Below are positions 23,429-34,720 of a stretch of DNA of 64,000 bases, one piece after another (position 1 is the stretch's first letter; the number at the start of each line of letters is the position of its first letter). A program made the position numbers and the translations under genes. The notes beneath the pieces were generated by a model. It was given only the letters and a program-made list of their open reading frames with translations, did no database searches and had not been told where the DNA came from. Source of the stretch: Polytrichum commune (lineage: Eukaryota; Streptophyta; Polytrichopsida; Polytrichales; Polytrichaceae); the NCBI GenBank assembly GCA_950295325.1, contig OX485803.1:51227554-51291553 (forward strand). The letters run 5' to 3'.

Positions 23429-25445
23429 GTCGTGATTAGTCGTGCAATTACGGCTACACAAAGGAAGCTCAATACTCTCGAGCTGTGTCGTGTCCCCTAT
23501 GAATCAACAATAGGTCGGTATTTCCCTACCATCTCACTCACGAGTCAAACCCTTTGAGGTCCACGGAACCGAATCAAGGTATCCTTTATTAAAGATGATT
23601 TAAGGTTATACATATCTCAAATGTGTTATTTTTTTCAATTAGCTCCAGTCTGAATGTGGGGAATATCCGGGAATTCTACGTGGAATATTGTCAGTCCCAC
23701 ATAACATTGTTATGAAATTTTATAATGTTATGATACAAATACCTTATAATTTATCATCATCAAAGTGAAGGTTCTCTTTCTTCTTGATTAACCTAATAGC
23801 CCCTTCCCTCCCCCGGTAGTATTCTTAACAAACTTTACTTGGAATTTAGTAACATTCTTGCATTGGATTACAAATTTACAGGAGCGCCTTTTATTCACAT
23901 CACTTGAGTAACTATGCCATGACCCTGCAAGTGGTTAGTTCGTTCAGCGACCACGTCTAATTTACATCCTAACCCTAAACCCTATGTCAAATTTACGTGA
24001 ACATAGAACGTAAGATGACAAGACACACACATGATCTATGGCTGGGTAGAAACAACCCGTACACAGGTTCCTTGGAGGCAAGGCTACAATCATCCAACAA
24101 GGAAATAATGTATGGGTTGGTTCGCCCTCCCTATGCCCTACTACAAGTAATATCAGTATAATGATTATCCCGATTAGTGTGAGTTACTATTTGAAATCAC
24201 GCAATGCAATAACGACTTCTTCAGAAGTTCCATTTTAACTAACGAAAGTTCAATAGGTTAATTGAACATTATAGAACAGAAATGACTTCGCTTGCTGAAA
24301 TATTAGGTTCTCATCAAATAGCTCTAGCACAACATAACTCCAGATAGTAACACACACCAATTGGGATAATCAGTGTAGTAGAAACGCCGGCTCCTTGGAA
24401 ACAAACACGAATGAAGAGCTTCTTCACTTGCGAGCTACTACTACCGCCCCCTTTCGAGGGTGGGTTATATATGCATGGTAACCATATGCTCCAACAAAAA
24501 GTTACCTATCGGGGGTAAAAACGACAAAATATCTGCACGAGAAGGCCTCTCCGTACCTAGAACTTAAGTTTGTGGCGTGGTACGGGGGTCACACGATGCA
24601 CAATTCTTTGAGGGATCTTCCGGGAATCTATGTGAAGGCCCCGGTGTCGTGTAAGGAGGCCTCCCTCTTCCGCTTGTACCCGTTTCAATGGGCCTCCCGT
24701 CCCGCCCCCTCCCCTCCCCTCCCCTCCCCTCCCCTTCATTCATTGACCCCATTCAACGTTGTCCTTCGTGCACCCATCAATGTCCTTGGGGGAGAGAGTA
24801 CCTTATAGTATGCTTGGCTTAGTTAGCCAAGGTTGAAATAAGGCCCCCGTCCATTGACCACCCCCCCCCCCCCTCCCTTTGGCATTTTCTCGTCTTGCAA
24901 GTGCCATGTCAAGTGGTGGAATGAAATGTTTCGTCCTAGTGATTGGAAGGACGGAGGGGGAGGCTTAAAATTTGTTGACCGGTGTCAAGGGGATGCAAAC
25001 ACATAACATTATTCAGCTGAGTATGTACGCTAGGTAGGCCGGGAATAAGTGAGATCCTATTTAGAATTACACTTTGTTTACTCTCATAGTAGAGCACTAC
25101 ACTAGCTATTTCAAGTTGGAAAACTCGGGTGAAGTAGTGTACTATTATTATTATTATTCAAATGGAACAATTGATAACAACTGGATGAATGTTGTGTAGC
25201 TTGATCTGGATTTAAATTGTGTGTGTGATGATGTTTGGAAACGGGAGAAATTGAGGCCGTGCATCTTCGGGATCTCTCTCTCTCTCTCTCTCTCAAGATT
25301 GTCCTCATACACTTTGGGTCCGGGAATAAACATGCATAGTGGTGCCTTTAATCATGGGATTTATAGGTTTCAAGCTCCGTCAAGTTGAACATTGTAGCAG
25401 TCTTGAGGCCAAATTACCAACAATTGTGACAACCAACCAATAAGT
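23429..25445. other. No gene recognised; simple repeats
   Basis: It includes a (CTCCC)n run at about 24702-24735, a C13 tract at 24861-24873, (ATT)n near 25144 and (CT)n at 25273-25294. The open frames at 24557-24808 are produced by the pyrimidine-rich run. Confidence 0.5.
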
Positions 25446-25561
25446 AAGGTAGAGGGTGCTAAAACCAACACCCCACCCAAAACCAACACCTATAAATGTC
25501 TCCCAATTGCCAACACTCTACTACCTTGAACCGTTCCCCATGGTCTAGGAGTGTCCAAGCC

Positions 25562-25616
25562 GGCAGACAATATGGTACCCCCTACGAGCTTTTGTAGGGG
25601 GACCCTGACAGGTCAG
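25562..25616 (+). repeat. Left TIR of the 12-kb MULE
   Basis: 55 bp, 51 identical to the right TIR. It contains an internal palindrome, CCCCCTAC and GTAGGGGG around GAGCTTTT, which can form an 8-bp hairpin. Confidence 0.92.
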
Positions 25617-25730
25617 AAGCTGCCCGGCGCCCCTGCCCGTTCAGTGACGTCAGCCATTTACATCCAGTGTCTTTTCATCCATGCGATAGACGGAAAGACG
25701 GCAACACGATTGACATACAGATGGGCAGTT

Positions 25731-25806
25731 CATGTCATTCAGATGATGTCATTCCAGTCATGTCATTCCGGATCATGTCATTACTTCAGATCATGTCCTT
25801 CCGGGT
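25731..25806 (+). repeat. Subterminal array of CATGTCATTCC-like words
   Basis: Five or six copies of a (C/G)ATGTC(A/C)TTCC-type word lie within about 75 bp, between the left TIR and the transposase start. Placement next to the TIR is where transposase-binding repeats often lie, but the role is an inference. Confidence 0.65.
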
Positions 25807-26210
25807 TTTCCGGATCTGAGATCTGGATCATATGGAGCCAGTGTGCTCTTTCGTGTCTTTTTGGGTTACTACGTTGTGATGTCTATGATGTCTGTGATGT
25901 GCTATGTGGATTGATAGGGTGGTTTGTTAGAACCCACCACATTCACTTTCATTATGATGCTTGATCCTCTAACTCCTCATGCATGTTTAGCATTCTGATG
26001 CTTGCTGAACTTTCTGAATCACACCCAACTCTCAACCAGCATAAACATGTTGAGTTTAGGTTTTGCTCATACACACATAGAGTGGCAGCAATACAAGTGA
26101 TGCAGATATTCATGTCTACATAGTTTAGGGTTCAGCCTTTATCAGCAGGTTCATTTATCATCTGCACACCTCATCTGCACATATGATTTGTAAGTGATCA
26201 ACCTTCTCCA

Positions 26211-29200
26211 ATGGCAAATGGAGGACTTGACTCATTATGGAATGTGGACAATGATCTGCACCAAACAGACCTTGTTGCAGATCAGGCCAAGCAGCTTGAC
26301 CTCATCATGGAGATGAGAGACCAAGTCCAAAACCCCCCTATTGGTGAATTTTGCTTCCAAGACTTGGTATGGACAAAGCATGTGACGCATGGGAAGGGGA
26401 AATACAAGACATCGATGTTGGCAGTCATTTTATGGGATAGGCTCCCTGATTTCATTCAAGGAGAGCAACACCACCCTCTCTATCCCTGCAAGTTCACCAA
26501 AGAAATCATTAGGGTTACTGCAGCCAATTCATTGAGGTCCCCTCGTGCAAATAGTGCAGCTATGGTTGTGAGGTTTGTCCTTTTCAAAATTGATTTGCTA
26601 TGATCATCCATGTCCTTCAGGGTTTTAGGGTGTCATTACTACACAGGAAGTAGGTCTTCCCAGCATTTAGGGTTCACATCTGTAAACACAGGTACTCAAT
26701 GCAGAATATCTATTTCTTTTCACAATGTCCTTCCCTATAATGCTTTGTTATTCTGAATTGATATTCAAATGTCACCCAAATTTCATTCAACACCATCTAT
26801 ACTACATACATGATTAACAATCACCTTCGATATGTAAGCAATTCATAATATGTCAATCATTCCACAATGTCCTTCCTTAGACTGTTTTGTGATTCTTAAT
26901 TGATTTTCAAATATCACCCAGATTTCATTGAACACCATCTATACTACAGATATGATTAATACTCACCCAGGATTGTACAAAGTATACACCACTCATGCAT
27001 TGCATCATCCTCTTCATGCGGCCTAGCAGGTACAGATGTAACTTTGGTCCTGAAGACAAGACAGGAATTGTCCCGCAGGACATGCAAATGCTGCTGAAAT
27101 ACACACAGACAAAAAGGAAGAAGAACATCCATACACAGAAGAAAAAACGAGGAAAGAAGGTTGTACCTGAGTATGATTCATTTCCTGTGAACAAAACATC
27201 TGTAGCAATGGTGAAGCGTATTGGGAAAACCATGGCTGGAAACTCCATCAAGCGAGGGTGTCAACGGGCCTTTGTGGCAAAACAGCCGTACCTCGATGGT
27301 GCTTTATGTGTGTTGATATATGAGAACACCGAACATTTGAATCTCCACGGAGAGCTCTGCCATGGCACAATGGTTAGTGGGACTAGGTATGCACTAGGCG
27401 CTGGACTTTCAGAAGAATTGAAGCAGAAAATAACTCAAATGCATGCGTTAGGACTTTCTCCTGCTCAGATCATGCAACAACACACAAAGGAAGTACGAGA
27501 GTTGGCCCTTTCTAATGGTGTTGTCACCCGCGATACATTCTTGTTGCCGGTTGATGTGAGAAACATTTGTCGAAAGCGAGCGGAGGAGCTTTGGGAGAAA
27601 CACCCGTCCGACCCTATAAGCATGCGAATGTGGGTTATGGAAAACCCTGAAAATGTGTTCTATTATCAAGAGCATTCCTTGTTGGACATTAATTCACAAG
27701 TGCAAAACGACTCCCCTTTCACTCTTGCTGTCCAATCTGGGTGGCAGTTGGAGATGATGGTGAAATTTGGACACAATAGTGCCTTCTCTATTGATTCTAC
27801 ATTTGGGACAAGCCAAACTAGGGTAAGCCATATCTCAGTGTCCTTTGAATTTTCATGTCATTCAGTGTTCTTCATGGTTCTTATACTTCCAATTCCGTGT
27901 CCTTCAAGGTTATTCATTCAGTGTTTTGTCTATTCAAAATTCGCAGTAGTCATTACAAACCTTCTAGTTTATATAATCCACACATTGTCGTATTCCAGTA
28001 TCCGCTGTACACAATCATGGTATTTGATGAGTGGAGAAATGGCATACCTGTGGCATTCTTTGTCATATCCCGCACTCGCGAACAAGATTTGCACCCTGTT
28101 CTTGAAGCACTTCAAAATAGAGTTCACACACTCAAGCGAGATTGGGCACCTTCTTTGATCGTTGTCGACAATGCCCAGGCAGAAATCAATACTTTGAGGT
28201 ATTCATGGTCTTGCCTCACTTTCTTTGATATTCATTGTCCCATATATGTCTTTCATGCACAATTATACGAACCTGCTGTTTTAAACTACTGTTGTTCTTG
28301 TACAACATCATATGGCCGGAGGCCAAAATATTTCTGTGTCTATGGCACGTCCGCAAGTCTTGGGCTGAGAATGCAGTGAAGAAGATTTCTGCAGTTGCTG
28401 AGAGGGCCACTGTTCTTCAGATGCTTGGAGACATAATGTATGGTAGGGGGTGCAAGGTTGATGAAGACCCAGTCGATTGGGCTGTCCGACAACTTGATAC
28501 AATAACGAACACCAGACCGCGGGCTGTAGCATTCATGAAGTACATGAATGACACTTGGAGATCCAAAACAACAATGTGGTGTGCTGCAGCACGACGCATT
28601 CCACATGCTGGCCAAAACACAAACGCTGCCATTGAATCATACCACTCCAATTTGAAAAATATTCTCAATTCTTCAAAGGAGAGGTTTGTGGGAAGGCGCA
28701 TGGATTGGCTAATCTATCACCTAATGGGAGATGTTCTTACACACTACTGGTATGGTGTGCAGTGCAAGGCGTTTGGATTCATACGCAACACAAAGCAAGA
28801 AGGTATTGTCGTAACAGCAATAATCAGGGCCAATGCCATACCTGATACAAACGTCCTCATTTGCCCGGATGAAGATGTTGCTTATGTTGGATCCATTAAC
28901 AACCGACCCAAAGTTTGGACCATTCATTCTCCGGACTCCGAGTGGGCCCAATGTGATTGTCCCATCGCAAAAGAGGGCATGATATGCAAACATACTGTGA
29001 AGGTCTTCAAAATGCTGCACCCGGATGTTGAGGATGGCGTCATTTTTCGTGAAGCAGGCACCAAACATGGCATTGACCGTGCAACTCCCTTGTCGCAGTG
29101 CTTCGCAAGGCCAACTCAGAAGCCAATTCCTCTCGACGCAGACCTACATGACAATATATTACATATTCGCGACGATGAAGGACACATCTCAGGTGGGCCT

Positions 29201-29578
29201 GCAGACCCGATTGTCATTGACTCTCACAATTCTAATGACATGATCACCAATATACCATTGGGAGAGGCCAAAAATCCAATCGACCTATCACAAGAGCGGC
29301 TATCACAGCCTGGGCCTAAAACCAAGGCGCATGACATATACATTGACTTGACGAGGACAGTCGACGAGTATCCAGCGCTCCAAGATTACTTACTTGCAGA
29401 CTTGAGGCATATACGAGGTAAGCAAACCCAGCTGATTGCGAGGGGGGTCGCCAAAATGGAATTCTCTCCCATGACGAGTTCTTTTCCTGAAAGGATGGGC
29501 GACAATTCTCTCAAACGGCATCAAAGTTTCTTGGAGATGTCGTCGCGAAGGCGTAAAAAATCAGTGCATATTACATAG
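26211..29578 (+). CDS. MULE transposase with SWIM zinc finger (splice site defect)
   Basis: This would catalyse cut-and-paste movement of the element. Exons read 26211-26572, 27030-27822, 27999-28198 and 28312-29578, giving 873 codons. Junctions 1 and 2 are canonical (GTGAG|GTTTGT to TAGCAG|GTAC; AGG|GTAAGC to TTCCAG|TAT). The N-terminal half has a Cys/His-rich block (KRGCQRAFVAKQPYLDG ... HGELCHG). Probable DDE residues are D376 (FSIDSTFG), D442 (VVDNAQAE) and E560 (NAAIESYH). A SWIM finger CDCPIAKEGMICKH lies at 666-679. The third intron has a good donor (TTGAG|GTATTC) but the frame needs an acceptor at 28310-28311, where the bases are AT, not AG. Using the next AG (28320-28321), or keeping the intron, leads to a stop at 28377-28379, removing the catalytic Glu and the SWIM finger. 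So this copy is probably defective unless a non-canonical site is used. Confidence 0.85.
26573..27029 (+). other. Transposase intron 1 with TGTCCTTC motif copies
   Basis: Between the canonical donor and acceptor this intron contains CATGTCCTTCAGGG (near 26609), ACAATGTCCTTCCC (near 26722) and ACAATGTCCTTCCTT (near 26865), plus two near-repeats of TTCATT(C/G)AACACCATCTATACT. Confidence 0.7.
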
Positions 29579-30224
29579 TACTAATGTGCTTCTATTACTA
29601 GCCGTGTCTCTTGGTTGTCATGTTAGCGAAGTCGTTAATGATATCCATGTTTTTCACAGTGCTTATGTGTTCCTCGATGTCCAAAGCCGTGTACTACACC
29701 CTATACAGTGTCCTTCTGTGTTTCAAGGATCTTAATACACTATCCTTCAGTGTTCTGCAAGGCCTATTGATATGTCCTACACATTTCTGCAAGGACCTCT
29801 GATTTTACTTATATATGTGTGCACTTGTCTGCATTAACATGGTGCACATTGTCATATTACTGTCCTTCAGTGTTCTTCAGTGTCCTCAAGACATAAAAAC
29901 CGTATGTAATAAAATCCTCGCGCCTCACATTGGGTACATCCTATCCACATGTAGCCCAATGGTGTTCCTGCAGACTTAATGCAATGTCATTCAGTGTCCT
30001 TCCATACCTTGGGCATTGTCCTTCATGTTTGTTTTTGATATGAAAGCCCATACTACTTCATAATGTGAAATGCGTGTTGCTCTGATGGTCATTCATGTAT
30101 AATGGGCACTAGTGTGTGATAGAAAGCCAGTTCATTAAAATTGATGCACATAAATGCATATCGGTACAAACATACTTTGACATATGGAATGTCATCCTAA
30201 TAACTGCCTTCATATCTACAAGTG
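29579..30224. other. Convergent intergenic region of the MULE
   Basis: The 3' ends of the transposase and protease genes face each other across about 650 bp. The region is dense in TGTCCTTC(A/T)GTG and TGTCATTCAGTG words on the plus strand (near 29709, 29743, 29861, 29977, 29997 and 30017). I see no open frame of interest and cannot place poly(A) signals firmly. Confidence 0.6.
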
Positions 30225-33200
30225 CTAGAACTTCTTCTTCATTCTACAGCTTCGTCTACTCTGTTGTTTTCCACTCGTAGACGGGTCATCTTCTTGGGCC
30301 ATTACAACCTTCATGTTCCATGCAGTCTCCTCTCTAAAACCAGCCTGAATGACAGCCACCAGCGCTTCCGAAACGATGTTCCTTGTCTGTATTGCATAGC
30401 TTCTAGTGTAATTCAGCTTAAATTCCTGCATCAAAACCACCCCTCATCAATCTTGGCCGTGAAGAACATCAACTTAAAATTAAAATTGATGTCATTCAGT
30501 GTCATCTAAACACCTAATTGTGCAGTGTCATCACTAACCTCACCCAATGAACGTGGTCTATGTCTCAGAGCTTCGATAAACTCCATGATGTTCCTCAAGA
30601 CATAAAAACCACATGCCCAACCCGAGTTTTGCTTGGGAACAGATGGTTCTATCCATCTATGGACATGTGAAGACTGTGCCTGCACACTGCCACTCCTTAC
30701 GGTCCACATCTTGGCAAGCGATGTGCGAATAGTCACATCGGAGTGGAGACCACACCCTGGCATGGAGTCAATATGAAAAAAACCCCTATCCCCTAGCACA
30801 TATACACTCCAGTGCTTACCACATGTATAGGGCACTATCAGTGTTCTTACGTCCGAACCTGGAAGTGCGGTGTACTTGACATGCAAAAAGTCTATATAGA
30901 CCTCTACACTATCTTTCTTGTTACGGACATGCGATTTAAGCAGACTAACCAAATAAGGACTGCATACATAGGTTTTTACGTCCTCAATCTGTGGATTAAG
31001 CCATGCTCTTATCCAATCCAGCATATGGTTGGATAATTCTCCATATGTTTTTGTTAAGGGCAACACATCGCCCACCCAGCTTAAACTCAAATAGTCACCG
31101 CGGTACAAAAAGTCGAAACTGTTCACCATGGTCCCACCTGCTTCTGTGCAGATCGTATTCACAAGTTGTTCCAACCTGCATTACAGAAGTGAATGGATCA
31201 ACCCCTAAACATAAATGGCAGCGAATGACATAAGTGCACAACGAATGACAACAATGAAAACACTTACCGTCCATCAGGCTTGAGAGTTGTTGTTGCCAAT
31301 ACATCATCCAGAGACACGTCCAAAGCAGTTGGACGCACATTTGCGATGTCATGCGTTCCAACTTCATGTTGTACAGCCTCCAAAGCAACTTCAGTCTTGG
31401 TGGCTGCCCCCTCGTCACCCTTGGACTCTACACCATCTCTGTTGTTGTCGACTGGCAAAGCTCTCGAGAACCACGGACTTGGTCCTTCGGAAAGTGTCCT
31501 TGGCGAGCGTGGATTCTTGGAATGCATGTTGCAAAGACTCTCGTGCTGGGACAATTCAGGTGGCGGCAAAACAATCCTGTTTGGTGAGCATTGAGTACTG
31601 TTGAATTGAGACAAAGCCAAGTCCTGAGTGCTGATTCCTTCAAGTCCTTCAAGCGACCGTTGCGATGGCATAGGGATACTATCCAAACTTATGGCGGCTT
31701 GTACTTCAGCCACGAGTCCAAATCCACTTGAAGGTAATGCAGGTAGCTCGCCTATCAAGGACCGAACATAAGCTACATCTGGTGCAATGTCATCAGTCGG
31801 CTCCTCTAGACCCAACCCACAAAACAAAAGCTGCAGTTGCATCCTTCTCAAACTGATGAGTCCTTCTTGCTCCTCCTGAACGCGCAGCTCTAAGCACCTG
31901 CTCTTTTTGTAGAGGTCGCCAACTATAGCTGAACCAATATCTACATCTTCACGGAAAATGAACGAAGAACATAGAACCTGCATGACAAGGACTTACTATT
32001 AGGGCGCAGAACATGAATTTATAAGCATTGGTTGAAGGACGCGAATGACATAGTTGAAGGACATCCAAATCAGAGTTTAAGCTGAAGTTACTAACACCAA
32101 TTGCATAATATTACTTCAAAAAAACCAAGATCAAGCCATGGTTACAGAACTTAGTTGCAGAATAGAAAATATTGGCACTCAAATAGCATACATATTGCAA
32201 ATGACAAGAACCTACCTCTTCGCATTTTTCCCTTTCCTGCTCGGTTGTGTCGGCCTTGTACCACATTTGTGCAAGTTGCTCATCACGATGCATTCGCACC
32301 ATATCGGCAACTGACCTGTGTGCCATCCTCCCTACGAACGCTTCAATTTTCTCCACCACAGCGACTTGATTGGAATGGTCATAGCCAAGAAGAGCAACAG
32401 TGTCCGCATGTAGTTCGCTAAAAGTATCCACTGCACCATAGATACCAGGGAATGCAAGCCAGCCCGTATGCGGTAGACCCTGCACAATCATAGATAAAGC
32501 AACAGAGTAGTCCTTCCTACGCGCAATATCAAGTATATACTGCAAGTGCAATCCCTTGCTGGGATGAGCAAGTGGGCGTTTGTAGCCTTCAAGTGTCCTA
32601 ACCAAAGACAGTAAAGCTCTCAAGATATGAGGACACTCCGTCTCAAGGGACAACGGGTCAGATTTTGTATTCTCCAAGAGAACCGCAGACATCTCAACCC
32701 ATTCAACCTCTGTATGCTCCCAAGGAGCGGCAGGAAAATTTGGAAGCGGCCACTTCTTAAAAATCTGAAAAAGAGGGGACCAATGCCACTTCTCTGCCTC
32801 GCGTCGCTGTCTCTCAGCCATATCAAATTTCAATAGCTCGGCATCGACGTGCTTCTTGCGCAGTTCGTCCACGGTAAGAACAGCGGATGCAATTTGGCCC
32901 TCGTACGCTGTGTACGCAATGCGGTAATGCAAGTAGTCCTTAAGGTTTTTTAGTTCCTTGTACCTTTGGACATCGGAATTACACTTGAAACAACGGACCT
33001 GCGATTTGATGGTGTCCCGAAGAGCATTGTGTTCTTCAGCCGTGCGCGTAATCTGCCGAGAAGACATTAGCACCATATGTCAATGATAACAGCTAAAATG
33101 TACTTCAATGAAATATGAATTCACTTGAGTTCCAAGGCATGTTATGCATAAAGTCCACTCTGAAGTACATAAAAACAAATGAAGAACAGCGAATAAGGAG

Positions 33201-34720
33201 GTGAAGGACATACTGTTGAGTTGCCATAAAGGTACCATTGGCCAAAGGCATTTCCAATATGCTGGCCAATCGTACCGTCCTCCAATTGCGCATGCAAGTA
33301 TTGCATGCATGCATCAGGGTCCTTTAGAAGCTCCTTAGGTGCCCACTGATCATCTGTCTCTGCAATTAGGATGTATAATCCATTGTCCTCCACATGAGGT
33401 GGAGGACATGGAATTACATCGGCTGGACGAAAAAGGTGAGCGGCCTCGGCCCATGCCAAGCGTTCAATATCCTGCCTGGTAATCGGCGGTGCCCGAAGAA
33501 CTTCAACATCAGCAGAATGTCTTACAATCCTAAATTCGACATCGGATGAATCTGGAGCAGTGTCTGCAGTGGGGGAGAGTGACTCGCTAGGAGAACTCAC
33601 CCGGGGATGGTGTTCTTCAAATGACACTCGCGAGTTGCTACCGTTCTTACATTTCTTGGGTGCAGGGACTTCATGTTTGTCGAGTGGAAGGGCGGTGTGC
33701 GTACGTGGAGGCGGAGGACGTTGATCAACGGTCGGGGATGCAAGGTTGCGCTTCTTCGAAGGCCGCACCGGTTGGAGGCGCGATTTGTGTGGCGGTGAAG
33801 TCTCAGCTGCTGAAACTGCATCACCACACTCCGTTGAGGCTGCCTCTCCATCGAGGTTGAAAGGATGCGGCCGCCTGGATGGAGGTGGAGCGGTGGACAC
33901 CCGAGGTGAGCCGCGTTTTCCATATTTGGTACCAATCCTCTGTTTCTCGCCTTGTTCGCTCTTGTCCCAAGTCGGATACATCTTCAATGCCGTCGTGCCT
34001 TTGTACACGTTACAAAGCTTGAACATCCTGTGGTAAGAAGTAGTATTCTTATCTTTGTGAGACTCTTTACAATGGATGCAGGAGAATCTATACCTGTTGT
34101 TTGGCATCTTCTCCTTTGAACGGGCTGTCCAATAACATTCAAGTACGAGTTGCTCATACTCTTCCTCCAAATAAAGAGCGACGCATTGTTTCCGGTTATG
34201 CGTCATAGTGCTTCGGAAGATGCGCGACTTCCTATCCTCTCCACCACGCAGCTGCAAAAAACATGACTCCTGTCATTATTTGGAGCTGTAGGACATGGAA
34301 ATACACATGTATGCATTGCAGGACATGAAATTAACCCTAAACCCAAAAGCAGGACACCACTATTTGAAGGACATGGTTGGTAATCAAGAAGCAATTGAAG
34401 GACTTGGAAATCAACAGGAAAACATTGAAGGACATGAAATGAATCATCATCTTAAACCCTAAACAACTATACAATGAAGGACATGGGCCCTAAACCAAGA
34501 AACACTTCTATAACTGAATAACATGATTATAAACTTGAACACAATGCCTTACCTTGTCTTGCCACCCTGGAGTACCATTGATGCAGGTGTCCACAAAAGT
34601 GTCTCTTCCCAGCCACTTGATCATGTCATCGTCCTCCAAGGCATGAAAGCCTAAACCCAGCGCTTCAGGAACAAGTGTTGCAGTCGTCCATGAAACCTCA
34701 GCAACGCCTTTGGATGTCAT
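30225..34720 (-). CDS. Ulp1-like (C48) cysteine protease carried by the MULE
   Basis: C48 proteases cleave SUMO or similar modifiers; the substrate here is unknown. Exons (minus) are 34720-34553, 34251-33214, 33052-32216, 31977-31268, 31175-30539 and 30425-30225, all with GT/AG borders and matching phases, giving about 1,196 aa. The first 900 residues have no domain I can name: a conserved-looking KWLGRDTFVDTC...GTPG segment near residues 35-52, a low-complexity Pro/Ser/Arg stretch at about 130-250, and a helical region in exon 3. The C-terminal domain has the order His1039 (GKHWSVYVLGD), Asp1054 (FFHIDSMPG), Gln1100 and Cys1106 (KQNSGWACGFYVL), so it looks catalytically intact. Within exon 2 a 66-nt in-frame segment (34093-34028) with GT/AG ends may be an intron or coding sequence. 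The start at MTSKG is a guess; an upstream non-coding exon is possible. The gene is convergent with the transposase. Confidence 0.85.
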
